Source: Candidatus Binataceae bacterium (lineage in GTDB: Bacteria > Desulfobacterota > Binatia > Binatales > Binataceae). Taken from it: a stretch of DNA of 32,440 nucleotides. Within the stretch, counting starts at the first letter, position 1. Each line of letters opens with the position of its first letter. Of this stretch, positions 1 to 7,655 are shown piece after piece. The position numbers and the translations under genes were made by a program. The notes under the pieces were generated by a model that worked only from the letters and a program-made list of their open reading frames with translations, did not search any database and was not told the origin of the DNA. The DNA lies in NCBI GenBank assembly GCA_030037595.1, contig JASHQJ010000476.1, positions 1 through 32,440 on the forward strand. The letters run 5' to 3'.

Positions 1-1297
1 TATCGGTAGGCCCGTTGCGCTGCTTGGCGATGATCAGTTCGGCCACACCCGGCTCCTTGCTGTCTTTGCGATTGTACATTTCGTCGCGATAGATGAATGC
101 GATCACGTCGGCGTCCTGCTCGATCGCTCCCGACTCGCGAAGGTCGGCGAGCAGCGGACGGCGATCGGGCCGCGTCTCGACCTGGCGATTGAGCTGCGAG
201 AGCGCGACTACCGGCACGCGCAGTTCCTTGGCGAGCGCCTTCAACGAGCGCGAAATTTCCGCGATTTCTTTTTCGCGCGATTCGCCCGGCCGCGACGAGC
301 GCATGAGCTGCAGGTAGTCGACGACGATGAGGCCAAGGTTATTGGCGCGCTCGCGCGCGAGTCGGCGGCATTTGGCTTTGAGCACGATCGGCGACATGTC
401 CGACGAGTCATCGATAAAGATGTTGGCTTCGGAGAGCCGCCCCGCTGCCTGCGCGAGTTTCGGAAAATCCTGCTCGCGCAGAAATCCCTGCCTCGCCTTC
501 TGGCTGTTGACCCGCGCCTCCGAGCATAGAAGACGCAGCACGAGCTGCTCCTTCGCCATTTCGAGCGAGAAGAAAGCGACACCCACCGGAGGATCGGCGT
601 CCATCGCGGCATAGGCTGCGAGGTTCAGCGCGAGCGCGCTTTTACCCATCGAGGGCCGCGCCGCAATGATGATGAGATCCGACGCCTGCAGACCCGCGGT
701 CACGCGATCGAGATCGATAAATCCCGTCGGCACGCCCGTCACCAGCTCGCGCTTTTCGTAGAGCCGCTCGAGGATACGCAGCGACTCGCGAGTCAGCTCC
801 GGCATCGTGTGGAACGCGGGCCGGATGCGCCGCTCTGAAATCTCGAAGATGCGATGCTCGGCGGCGTCGAGGAATTCGTCGACGTTGGGCGGCGCTTCGT
901 AGGCCGAGCTCGCGATATCGGTCGCAACCGTCGCGAGGCTTCGGAGCACCGCCTTCTCGCGCACGATCCGCGCGTAGTACGCAACGTTGGCCGCGGTGGG
1001 AACGGCGGCGGCAAGCTCGGCGATGTAGGAAGCGCCGCCGATATTCTCCAGCGTGCCGCGCGACTTCAGTGCGTCGGTGAGCGTGATCGCGTCGACCGGC
1101 TGATTCCGGTCGGACAACTCGACCATCGCGATGAAAATCTGGCGATGCGCCTCGCGATAGAAATCGTCGGCGGTGAGTATTTCGATCGCCTGGTTGATCG
1201 CTTCGTTCTCGAGCAGTATTGCGCCGAGGACCGACTGCTCCGCTTCGAGATTCTGCGGGGGAACGCGCTTTAAGATGTCGTCCGCCGAGTCCGCCAC
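1..1297 (-). CDS. dnaB: Replicative DNA helicase DnaB (5' part, runs off the window)
   Basis: DnaB unwinds DNA at the replication fork as a hexamer fuelled by ATP. About 432 codons are present; the 3' end lies beyond base 1. The N-terminal domain opens with PPQNLEAEQSVLGA (residues 13-26), typical of DnaB. Walker A, ARPSMGKS, is at about 213-220, followed by the RecA-like core with FSLEM and DYLQLM and the terminal segment AELIIAKQRNGPTD. The start is a GTG at 1297 because TGAGG lies five bases upstream; a second GTG at 1303 is possible. No intein interrupts the visible core. The rhomboid gene ends 106 bases upstream on the same strand, so the two could share a transcript. The family call is secure; only the start and the missing C-terminus are uncertain. 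Confidence 0.97.
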   Translation of the reverse strand, partial: MADSADDILKRVPPQNLEAEQSVLGAILLENEAINQAIEILTADDFYREAHRQIFIAMVELSDRNQPVDAITLTDALKSRGTLENIGGASYIAELAAAVPTAANVAYYARIVREKAVLRSLATVATDIASSAYEAPPNVDEFLDAAEHRIFEISERRIRPAFHTMPELTRESLRILERLYEKRELVTGVPTGFIDLDRVTAGLQASDLIIIAARPSMGKSALALNLAAYAAMDADPPVGVAFFSLEMAKEQLVLRLLCSEARVNSQKARQGFLREQDFPKLAQAAGRLSEANIFIDDSSDMSPIVLKAKCRRLARERANNLGLIVVDYLQLMRSSRPGESREKEIAEISRSLKALAKELRVPVVALSQLNRQVETRPDRRPLLADLRESGAIEQDADVIAFIYRDEMYNRKDSKEPGVAELIIAKQRNGPTD

Positions 1298-1403
1298 GAC
1301 CACCTCACAACCACCATCACCGTGGACCAAGAGAGTATCGCTCCGCGAGAAACGATCTCAAGTATCGCGCGCGCGATCTATTCAGAATCGTATCAACAAA
1401 CTA

Positions 1404-2117
1404 TCAACGATACGCGATTCGCCGCCGCGGCGGACGCTCATCGGCAATCAGCGGCGCGAGCGCGATGCCGAACAGAAATCCTCCAACGTGCGCCCACCAT
1501 GCGACTCCCCCCATCATCGCGCCGCGGCTCCCTTCACTGAGGCCCGAGCAGAGCTGCACGCCGAACCAGAGCAGCAGGTAGAGCACGGCGGGCACTTCGA
1601 TGAACTGGATGAAGATGAAGATCGGCAGGATCGTGAGAATCTTGCCGCGCGGGAAGAAAATGAAGTACGCGCCCAGCACGCCCGCGATCGCACCGCTCGC
1701 GCCGATTACGGGCACAGCCGAGCCGGGCGTTATCAGCACAGTCGCGAACGCGGCCGCGGTTCCGGAGAAGAAATAGAAGAGCAGGTAGCGGAACGGGCCC
1801 ATCCGCCACTCGACCGCCGCGCCGAAGATGAAGAGGTAAAGCATGTTGCCCGCGATGTGCCAGAAGCCGCCATGCAGGAACATCGCGGTGAAGATAGTCG
1901 CGAGCGGCCAGAGCCGCGACGGGGCGAGCATGGCGGCTGAGCCGCCATGAAACGCCGCGGTGAGCGCCGCCGGCACTAGCGCATAACTCTCGATGAACGG
2001 CTCGACCGCCGGACCGAGTGAGGCTTCATAGAAGAAGACCGCGACATTGGCCGCAATCAACATCATGTTGACGAGCGTGAGCCGGCGGGGAGCGGCGTTA
2101 TCGCGAAGCGGAAACAT
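1404..2117 (-). CDS. Rhomboid family intramembrane serine protease
   Basis: Rhomboids cut transmembrane proteins inside the membrane with a Ser-His dyad. The 237-residue protein has about six or seven hydrophobic segments. The helix-2 motif HGGFWHIAGN is at 82-91 (H82, H87 and N91, the oxyanion-side residues), the nucleophile motif GASG at 139-142 (S141), and the catalytic histidine at H210 in AHVGGFLFG. The WR element in the L1 loop is at 104-105 (EWRMG). All catalytic positions are intact, so it should be active. The tail is short and basic (PPRRR). No strong ribosome-binding site precedes the ATG at 2117. It lies upstream of dnaB on the same strand. The substrate cannot be inferred. Confidence 0.95.
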   Translation of the reverse strand: MFPLRDNAAPRRLTLVNMMLIAANVAVFFYEASLGPAVEPFIESYALVPAALTAAFHGGSAAMLAPSRLWPLATIFTAMFLHGGFWHIAGNMLYLFIFGAAVEWRMGPFRYLLFYFFSGTAAAFATVLITPGSAVPVIGASGAIAGVLGAYFIFFPRGKILTILPIFIFIQFIEVPAVLYLLLWFGVQLCSGLSEGSRGAMMGGVAWWAHVGGFLFGIALAPLIADERPPRRRIAYR

Positions 2118-2329
2118 CGGAGCTTAACCGCCGGCGCGGCGGATGCGGGACAGTGTAGCGGCGCGAGGCAGGCGCGCGCGAGATGGCTCAGGGCGGGACC
2201 CGCCTTGAGCGCAACATCGATGTGTGCGAGAAGGATCGTTGGTCCCCTCGCGGCGGGCGTCGCGGGTTGCAAGGCGCGCCGGCCTGCCGCTGATTCAACC
2301 GGCTCCGAAGAGCCGATGGAGGTCCCAGC

Positions 2330-3055
2330 ATGGAAGTCGTCTCACAGGAAATTTCGGTACCGAGCGGAGCGGAAAAGATGCCCGCGCATCTGGCCCGGCC
2401 CGCAATCGGAGGCCCATATCCCGCGCTGCTCGTCTTCATGGAAGCCTTCGGGCTGAACGACCATATCCGTAAGATCACCGACCGCTTCGCGGCCGAGGGC
2501 TTCGTCGCGCTAGCGCCGAATCTGTATTTTCGCCAGCCCAACAATGTCGTTGGCTACAACGACCTCCAGGGCGCGTTCCGCCTCATGGGCTCGTTGAACG
2601 ACGATCAGGTGGTGGCCGACATGGGCGCCGCTATCGCGTATCTGAAGACGCAGAGGGAAGTGAAGCCCGCGTTCGGCACTGTGGGATTCTGCATGGGCGG
2701 GCGGATCAGCTTCCTGACCGCATGCCGCAACTCCGACGTAAAAGCGGCGGCGCCCTACTACGGCGGCGGAATGGTCAAGTCGCGTCAGCCCGAAGTGAAG
2801 GCGCCGATCGAATACGTCGAAGGACTAAAGGCGCCCGTGCTCGCGTTCTTCGGCGGCAAGGACGCGTTCATTCCGATCGAGGAAGTGGACACGTTTCGCG
2901 ATGCGCTGCGCAAAGCCGGCAAACCCGCGGAGGTCGTGCTTTACCCCGACGCAGATCACGGGTTTATGTGCGACGAGCGCCCTTCATTTCATCCGACGCA
3001 TTCGAAGGAAGCCTGGGCCAAGACCATCGCGTTTTTCAAGCAACACCTCGGCTGA
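2330..3055 (+). CDS. Dienelactone hydrolase family protein
   Basis: This is a cytoplasmic alpha/beta hydrolase of the dienelactone hydrolase family, 241 residues, the usual length. The triad is visible: the Cys nucleophile in GFCMGGR (C121), an Asp in FFGGKDAFIP (D178) and His in DADHGF (H210). The glutamate that positions the cysteine in true DLH corresponds to E39 in MEAFG. The start is the ATG at 2330, seven bases after GGAGG. The family includes carboxymethylenebutenolidase of the chlorocatechol pathway, but many members are general esterases and no aromatic ring-cleavage genes lie nearby, so the substrate is unknown. A strong Rho-independent terminator follows 32 bases after the stop, so the gene is probably monocistronic. 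Confidence 0.93.
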   Translation: MEVVSQEISVPSGAEKMPAHLARPAIGGPYPALLVFMEAFGLNDHIRKITDRFAAEGFVALAPNLYFRQPNNVVGYNDLQGAFRLMGSLNDDQVVADMGAAIAYLKTQREVKPAFGTVGFCMGGRISFLTACRNSDVKAAAPYYGGGMVKSRQPEVKAPIEYVEGLKAPVLAFFGGKDAFIPIEEVDTFRDALRKAGKPAEVVLYPDADHGFMCDERPSFHPTHSKEAWAKTIAFFKQHLG

Positions 3056-3070
3056 AACGGGCGCCATCGA

Positions 3071-3535
3071 TTGTTACTCGATAGCGCGCGGGCCGGCGCA
3101 CGTCGGCCCGCATTTTTTTGCTTGATCGCGGCACTCCTGCTCGCAGCCGGATGCTACTCGTCGAATTACGATCACGAGATGACCGCGAACCTCCAGCTCA
3201 TCAGCGACATGTGCGATAAGCTCGCCGACTATTGCCGCCACGATTTCAGGATCGGCGACCACGTCGTCACCGCGGAGGAGATGGGCGAGTTCTATTACGC
3301 CTACAACAAGGCGAGTGCGTTCTCGGCCTCGACGCCGCGCGAGACATCGCTCAACTCGCACAAGGACTTCAACAAGATGCTGACGGCGTACGAGAACTTC
3401 GTACACGCCGCGGATCAATACCGGCTTCGATCGAGTTCAGACCCAGCAGCGCTGGCGGTGCTCGAGTCGCAGTGCGACCAGGTGAAGCACATCGCCGGCC
3501 GCGTCGCGCAGGACCTTCACGCCGAAGCGAAATGA
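3071..3535 (+). CDS. Small lipoprotein of unknown function
   Basis: A reading frame of up to 154 residues with a hydrophobic stretch ending in the lipobox LLAAGC (Cys28 when counted from 3071) predicts a lipidated envelope protein. The mature part is about 126 residues, mostly helical and charged, with further cysteines in SDMCDKLADYC and ESQCDQ. I do not recognise the family. The start is doubtful. The TTG at 3071 would give a signal peptide with arginines, but its codons run through the terminator of the upstream gene. A second in-frame TTG at 3122, just after the T-run, leaves a short signal with no basic residues. Neither has a clear Shine-Dalgarno sequence. A degenerate copy of the last 20 or so codons reappears 805 bases downstream, beyond a toxin-antitoxin locus. 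Confidence 0.7.
   Translation: MLLDSARAGARRPAFFCLIAALLLAAGCYSSNYDHEMTANLQLISDMCDKLADYCRHDFRIGDHVVTAEEMGEFYYAYNKASAFSASTPRETSLNSHKDFNKMLTAYENFVHAADQYRLRSSSDPAALAVLESQCDQVKHIAGRVAQDLHAEAK
3088..3119 (+). terminator. Rho-independent terminator after the dienelactone hydrolase gene
   Basis: A perfect 8-bp stem (GCGGGCCG at 3088-3095 with CGGCCCGC at 3104-3111) with an 8-base loop is followed by seven T residues at 3113-3119. It lies inside the upstream part of the reading frame of the next lipoprotein gene if that gene starts at the TTG at 3071. Confidence 0.85.
3477..3535 (+). repeat. Repeat copy 1: 3' end of the lipoprotein gene
   Basis: The last 59 bases of the lipoprotein gene match 4282-4340 at a constant offset of 805 with no gap. 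The core at 3503-3523 is identical over 21 bases. Differences downstream of the core are mostly at third codon positions, and both copies end in TGA in the same frame. Confidence 0.8.
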
Positions 3536-3560
3536 AGCCGCCGCCGCTATTGCGCTTTGT

Positions 3561-3957
3561 TCATGCTGATTTACTCAGTATGTTTCGCGCGAGCCCGCGC
3601 GAGATACGGGTCAACCGATCGTCATTGGTCCAAAGCGCCTCGCATCGGTGATGCTGCGCGCAGGCCAGGTGCAGCGCGTCGGGTGTCTTGAGTCCGCTTC
3701 GCGCCCGAAGATTAGCCGCCTGAGGGTAAACCTGCTCTGGCATCGCAAGCGGAACTAGCAAATCGAACAGTTCACTGAAGACGCGCTCCGATACCTGATC
3801 AGCGCGCTTGATTGGATCAATCAGGCATTCGAGTTTGACCAACGGAGAGATGCGAACTGAGCGCTGCCAGCACGATTCATCGCGCGCCTGACTCTCTCGG
3901 CCCACGATGGATGATTCTCTGCGAGATAAATAACCAGGCAGGAATGAAGATGGATTA
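3561..3957 (-). pseudogene. Broken PIN-domain (VapC-like) toxin
   Basis: Two frames together encode a PIN-domain ribonuclease toxin. The first frame carries the N-terminal beta strand and helix (LIHLHSCLVIYLAENHP), and the second continues from ISPLVKLECL through LKTPDALHLA to WTNDDRL. Three faults are visible. There is no ATG, GTG or TTG at the expected overlap with the antitoxin stop (ATTAATC where ATGATC would be expected). The first catalytic Asp of the usual LDSCLVIYL is His (LHSCLVIYL). A one-base deletion near 3852 splits the frame between QFA and ISP. The later acidic residues (E of LEC, D of TPDA, D of NDD) survive. The toxin is therefore very probably dead while its antitoxin gene upstream is intact. 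Confidence 0.85.
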
Positions 3958-4221
3958 ATCCCACCCAGTCCGCTCCGCGGCGATGGCCGTGTCGATCTCT
4001 TTAGCTGTCCGACGCAGGTAAGGAGGGAGCGGATTTGCCGCAAGCCAATCAAGAATGGGCCGAGCGCTCCCCAAACCGGGTTTATTTTGGAGCCCGAGCG
4101 TTGGGACGAGCCTCGCGACAGGTTCACCGCGGTTCGCGATAATCACTTCCTCACCCGCCAGGGCGGCGTGAATCAATTTGGAGAGGCGATTCTTTGCTTC
4201 CAGTATGTTCACCTTCACCAT
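3955..4221 (-). CDS. Phd/YefM-type antitoxin
   Basis: This 88-residue protein is a type II antitoxin of the Phd/YefM fold that binds DNA through its N-terminus and neutralises a PIN toxin through its C-terminus. The N-terminal motif VNILEAKNRLSKLIHAA, then GEEVIIANRGEPVARLVP (about residues 23-40), is diagnostic. The C-terminal part ends in DWLAANPLPPYLRRTAKEID and should be the toxin-binding arm. The ATG is at 4221 and the stop TAA overlaps the start region of the broken toxin. Such antitoxins normally repress their own promoter, which here would lie in 4222-4262. The frame is intact although the toxin is ruined, so it may act only as a DNA-binding remnant or protect against related toxins. 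Confidence 0.88.
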   Translation of the reverse strand: MVKVNILEAKNRLSKLIHAALAGEEVIIANRGEPVARLVPTLGLQNKPGLGSARPILDWLAANPLPPYLRRTAKEIDTAIAAERTGWD

Positions 4222-4262
4222 AGCACGAGCAAAATGGCCAAGTTGGCCAGATTACGAGCCTA

Positions 4263-4340
4263 GCTGCCCTGAAGGTCGGAGGCCAGATCAAGCGCACCTC
4301 AGGCCGTGTCGCGCAGGACCTTCACGCCAAAGCTAAGTGA
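4263..4340 (+). pseudogene. Remnant of a second copy of the lipoprotein gene (3' end only)
   Basis: The plus frame here reads LAALKVGGQIKRTSGRVAQ followed by DLHAKAK and a stop. This parallels the C-terminus of the lipoprotein at 3071-3535 (QVKHIAGRVAQ, DLHAEAK, stop). No start codon or signal sequence precedes it, and the antitoxin gene begins at 4221 on the opposite strand. It is the truncated 3' end of a paralogue. Differences from the first copy near the end are mostly synonymous, which suggests divergence as a coding gene before truncation. Confidence 0.75.
4282..4340 (+). repeat. Repeat copy 2: 3' end of the lipoprotein gene
   Basis: This is the partner of 3477-3535. The identical core is at 4308-4328. 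Together the copies bracket the antitoxin and broken toxin. Confidence 0.8.
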
Positions 4341-4349
4341 TTGTTTGAA

Positions 4350-4383
4350 GATGCCCGCAACGCCCAGCAGCGCCGCGGGCATC
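4350..4383. terminator. Hairpin, possible bidirectional terminator
   Basis: A perfect 9-bp inverted repeat (GATGCCCGC at 4350-4358, GCGGGCATC at 4375-4383) with a 16-base loop lies between the lipoprotein remnant and the end of the nitroreductase gene. No strong T-run follows on either strand, so it is only a plausible terminator. Confidence 0.45.
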
Positions 4384-4389
4384 CACGAA

Positions 4390-5070
4390 TCAGCCCTTCC
4401 AGTGATTATTCCAGCGGTCGAGGTGAACCACCTCTGACAGCGGGCGGCGCCTGATCGGCCCGAACTTGTCGCTCGGATATCCGATCGGCAGCAGCGCATA
4501 GGTCTGCACCTCGGGCGGAAGACCAAGCGCCTGCTTCACCTCGTCCTCGTAGAACATGTGTATCGTGGTCAGGCAGGTACCGAGGCCGAAGGCGCGGCAC
4601 GCCAGGATCACGTTCTGCACCGCGGGGTAGATGCTCGAGCCGGACATGCGGCCGAGGTTCTTCAGCGCGGCCGCGGCCTCGGGCGGAAGCTGTGGCGGCG
4701 GTCCGGAAGGCGCGGCCTGCTGGAGGCACGCGAGCAGCAGCACGGGCGCGTCGCCCATGTGATCGATCAGGTACATCGCCGATGCCATAAGCTTGTCGAA
4801 CTGCTTCTGCGGCATGTGCTCCGGCTTGGTCCGATTGGCGTACAAGGCCATCAGGATCTGGCCGCCCTTGCGGTAAACGTCGCCGATTTTCTTTCGCTGC
4901 GCGGCGTCCTTGATCACGATGAACTGCCAGCCCTGCTCGTTGCTGCCGGTGGGGGCGCGAATCGCGGCGTCGAGCACGTTGGTGATCACGTCATCGGGAA
5001 CAGGGTCGGGCTTGAAACGGCGCAGCGCGCGCGCCGTGTACATCACTTCGAACACTCCCATCTCGGCCAT
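4390..5070 (-). CDS. Nitroreductase family protein
   Basis: A predicted FMN-dependent NAD(P)H oxidoreductase of 226 residues. The family signature is at the N-terminus: MYTARALRRFKPDPVPDD with the FMN-contacting arginines, then AAIRAPTGSNEQGWQFIVIKD. The C-terminal half has LACRAFGLGTCLTT and PPEVQTYALLPIGYP, typical of the fold. The ATG at 5070 is chosen because GGAG lies seven bases upstream; an upstream in-frame ATG would place translation inside the preceding terminator. The gene lies between a hairpin downstream and the VOC gene's terminator upstream, so it is probably its own transcription unit. The natural substrate is unknown; nitroaromatics, quinones or F420-like roles are all possible for the family. 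Confidence 0.93.
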   Translation of the reverse strand: MAEMGVFEVMYTARALRRFKPDPVPDDVITNVLDAAIRAPTGSNEQGWQFIVIKDAAQRKKIGDVYRKGGQILMALYANRTKPEHMPQKQFDKLMASAMYLIDHMGDAPVLLLACLQQAAPSGPPPQLPPEAAAALKNLGRMSGSSIYPAVQNVILACRAFGLGTCLTTIHMFYEDEVKQALGLPPEVQTYALLPIGYPSDKFGPIRRRPLSEVVHLDRWNNHWKG

Positions 5071-5121
5071 AGAAACTCTCCAGCGTTGAAGGTGTCGCTC
5101 GGCGAACAATGCGACAGACGC

Positions 5122-5157
5122 GGGCAAAAGAAAAGCGGCCGCAATTGCGGCCGCTTT
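5122..5157 (-). terminator. Rho-independent terminator after the VOC-family gene
   Basis: A perfect 26-base palindrome (AAAGCGGCCGCAA at 5132-5144 and its complement to 5157) gives an 11-bp GC-rich stem with an AATT loop. On the minus strand it is followed by TTTTCTTTT, as expected for termination downstream of the gene ending at 5182. Confidence 0.85.
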
Positions 5158-5181
5158 CGGCATTCCGTAGATAGTTCGTTC

Positions 5182-5751
5182 TCAGACGGGATTTCGCGAC
5201 GGAGTCACATTCGGCGGCGGCCCAAACATGATCTTGTTCGCATGTTTCAGCGCCGCGGGATCCTTCGTCATGAAGCCCGGTTGATCGTGATGCTTCATTT
5301 CCTTGTCCTTAGCCGTGAAGGGGCGGACCGTCGCACAATACTCGAGCAGGAGGCCGTTGGGATCGCGGAAGTAAATCGAATGGCACCACTCGTGGTCGAG
5401 GATCGCAGTCACATCGACGCCGCGCCCGAGCAGCTCCTCGCGCTTTTTGGCGAGCGCCTCGACGTTCTCGCAGTAGAGCGCGAAATGATAGAAGGCGCCG
5501 GGCAATCCCTGCGCGCTGTTGATATCGGTCGCCCACTCTTGCGGGATGCCCTTCACGTTATCGGGGCACATGAAGGCCATGAAGGTGCCGTCACCGGTAT
5601 CGAAGAATACGTGCTTGATCTTGCCGCCGTCAGGCATCTCGATTATGTCGCACCATCCGACGTCCATGCCCAGTTTCTTGGTGTAGAACTCGATCGTGCG
5701 ATCGATGTCGAGAGTCGCAAGCCCGATATGATGTACTCCCCTTCGCTCCAT
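5182..5751 (-). CDS. Glyoxalase/extradiol dioxygenase (VOC) family protein
   Basis: This 189-residue protein belongs to the vicinal oxygen chelate superfamily, metalloenzymes with paired beta-alpha-beta-beta-beta modules. The first module starts at VHHIGLATLDIDRTIEFYTKKLGM. The second holds FYHFALYCENVEAL and ends with SIYFRDPNGLLLEY. The His in VHHIG, the His in FYHFA and the Glu in LLLEY are at the usual metal-ligand positions. The ATG at 5751 follows AGGAG by eight bases, which excludes an upstream start with a 27-residue extension. A C-terminal tail of about 45 residues (from the VRPF region to SRNPV) goes beyond the domain. Candidates are a lactoylglutathione lyase-like or ring-cleavage-like activity, but nothing fixes the substrate. 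Confidence 0.92.
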   Translation of the reverse strand: MERRGVHHIGLATLDIDRTIEFYTKKLGMDVGWCDIIEMPDGGKIKHVFFDTGDGTFMAFMCPDNVKGIPQEWATDINSAQGLPGAFYHFALYCENVEALAKKREELLGRGVDVTAILDHEWCHSIYFRDPNGLLLEYCATVRPFTAKDKEMKHHDQPGFMTKDPAALKHANKIMFGPPPNVTPSRNPV

Positions 5752-5874
5752 GGCTTTTTCTCCTCGGGCGCGATGCCCTGACGGCAAACCGTCTAATAAC
5801 GCTACTAGCACATCGACACCGGGGTAGTCCAAGAATCCTGAACGGTCGTTTTGGACCGACGTTCAGATTGCGAG

Positions 5875-6530
5875 TCAGTCGATGCGGATGAACTTGTGCT
5901 TGATTGCGTAGCCGACCATCGCGGCGGTCGAGCGCAGGTCGAGCTTCTGCTTCAGGTTCTCGCCATGCACCTGCGCGGTCTTGGGGCTGATGCCGAGGGC
6001 GTTGGGCGACTTCCTTGGTGGTCGCACTCTCGCCGATGAGCCTCGGGACCTCGCGCTCACGACGTGTCAGACGCACGCCGCTACCCGAATCGAGGCGGCC
6101 GGGATTGCGCAGCCGGCCAGAACGATCGGCGCGATCGAGGGGCTTAGCTATCGGGTCCCGGAATGCCCCGCACGCACTGCGGCGAGCAGCTCGGATGCGG
6201 CTTCAGTCTTGGGAGGTAACCGGCGGCTCCCGTCTCGCCGAGCGCCTCGATAACATATTCTTCGTCGTCGTATTGGCTGAGGATGAGCACCTTGCACGCA
6301 GGCGCGTCTCTGCTGATTCGATGCGCGGCGGCGAGCCCGCCCAGCCCCGGCATCCCGACGTCGAGCACCACGACTTGCGGGCGGAGTTGCGTCGCCATCG
6401 CGACCGCCGCTTGGCCGCTGGCGGCCTCACCCACGATGTCGCAATCCGACGGGAGCACCATGCGCAGCGCCTCGCGCAGGATACGGTGGTCGTCGGTCAA
6501 CAGCACGCGGATACGCTCGTGGCTGTTCAC
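5875..6530 (-). pseudogene. Decayed NarL/FixJ-type response regulator
   Basis: The reading begins at a GTG at 6530, overlapping the stop of the kinase pseudogene by four bases. It gives a good receiver domain: RVLLTDDHRILREAL, the phosphoacceptor in VVVLDVGMPGLGG, and LILSQYDDEE. After GAAGYL the frame shifts near 6210; the next frame continues KTEAASELLAAVRAG. A stop at 6148-6150 sits where family members have the Tyr of RYLSP. Further shifts separate this from the LuxR-type helix-turn-helix (LTRREREV, then near 6005 another shift before ALGISPKTAQVH, ending KHKFIRID). At least three frameshifts and one nonsense codon mean no full-length regulator can be made. A receiver-only fragment is conceivable. 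Confidence 0.87.
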
Positions 6531-7619
6531 GGCACGGAGGGCTCCGGAATCTCGGCTGTCACGGTAGTACCGTTTGTGATGGATTCGATCCTTAACCTTC
6601 CTACCATCAATTCGACGCGCTCGCGAAGGCCCGCGAGACCGTTGCCTTTGCTGGCGGAGGCCGGGTGTATGCCGCACCCATCGTCGGCGACGGACACGCG
6701 TGCAACCCCCGCCGAGAGATCAATTCTAACCTCTACGGAATGCGCATGTGCGTGGCGGATAACATTTGATAACGCTTCGCGGGTTAGCTGGTAACAAAGT
6801 TGTTGCACTGGTCGGGTCGTCCGATCGGCGCCGGGACCTGGTATGAAAGGGGCCACAATGCCTGCACCAGCGAGGCGTTCGATTTGCCCCGCGAGCGACG
6901 CTGTCCCGCGGCTCGCGGGTCTGAGCTCGCGTGTTCACCGCCTGAGTTCCGTTTCCACCTGCTTCAAAATCATGCGTGCCTGCTCGGCCGCCTTCGAGCG
7001 CGATCTCGGCGGCGGCCAGCAGTTGCGCCTGATCATCGTGAAGGTCAAGTGCGATTCGCACCCGCTCTTCGTCAACCGTCGCGAACATCCTGAGCGCCAG
7101 CGCTGCAACAGCGCTCGCCGCTCGACGGTCTCGGCTTCGAGATTCAGTCGGCAAAGGGCACCCGCAGCCATGAGCGTGAGTTCAAGTGAAGCTTCAAGTT
7201 CCGATCGAGGCCGCTGCGCGGGTGCGATCAGAACAACACTCGCATTTGCGTCGCGATCGAACGATGCAGCGGCAAAGATTTGAGTGCTGTGGTCGAGTTC
7301 AGTTGTAACTGCGCGAGCTGTTTAGGCGTGAGCGCGACTCGCGTCGGTTCGTGGGAATCCTGGAGCGCGGGTGGTTCAGCGCGGCTGCATCGAGCGCCGC
7401 GACGCCCTCGCCGTCTGCGAATCCCATCTGGAATCGCCACTTTGGCTTACGTGCAATCGTCTCGAGGCCGCCGACGCGACACCTGATAACCGCTGCCTCG
7501 GCTCAAGTCGCGCGTACACGGGTGCTCGCGAGCATCTCAATCTGATGGTCGAGTTCGCGAGTGCCGGCGTCGCGATCGGCCGCTGCCGTGCGCGCCCGCG
7601 CGTGCGGTGTATGAACCAT
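6527..7619 (-). pseudogene. Decayed GAF-HisKA_3-HATPase sensor kinase
   Basis: Pieces of a NarX/LiaS-type sensor histidine kinase appear in order on the minus strand but in different frames. The end of a GAF-like domain (SVVLIAPAQRPRSELEASLE) is near 7175-7250. A HisKA_3 segment with EERVRIALDLHDDQAQLL, including the phospho-accepting His, is near 7030-7080. A linker with ARMILKQVETELRR is near 6940. The HATPase domain has LTREALSNVIRHAHA and VADDGCGIHP, then GNGLAGLRERVE. At least three frame changes and a stop near 7505 separate these parts. The kinase and the regulator next to it decayed together, as expected after loss of selection on a complete two-component system. The original signal is unknown. 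Confidence 0.83.
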
Positions 7620-7655
7620 CCCCATTTGCAGCGCGGCCAGCCCGCGCTTCGCTCT

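Noticed and set aside
1389-1414. CGTATC/GATACG inverted repeat between dnaB and the rhomboid gene
   Set aside because: Only a 6-bp stem with a 14-base loop and no T-run; not enough to call a terminator or operator.
5132-5157. 26-base perfect palindrome considered as a recombination or attachment site
   Set aside because: Its position right after a stop codon with a T-rich stretch on the minus strand is fully explained by a Rho-independent terminator.
4558-5781. 407-codon open frame on the plus strand
   Set aside because: It runs antisense to the nitroreductase and VOC genes, which have motifs and ribosome-binding sites; its product is Arg/His-rich and matches no fold, the usual high-GC shadow.
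3561-7619. The frameshifts read as a local sequencing-error cluster
   Set aside because: Nitroreductase and VOC genes inside the same stretch are intact, and the damage includes substitutions (a catalytic Asp to His, a Tyr codon to stop) that indel errors do not explain; an error contribution to single indels remains possible.
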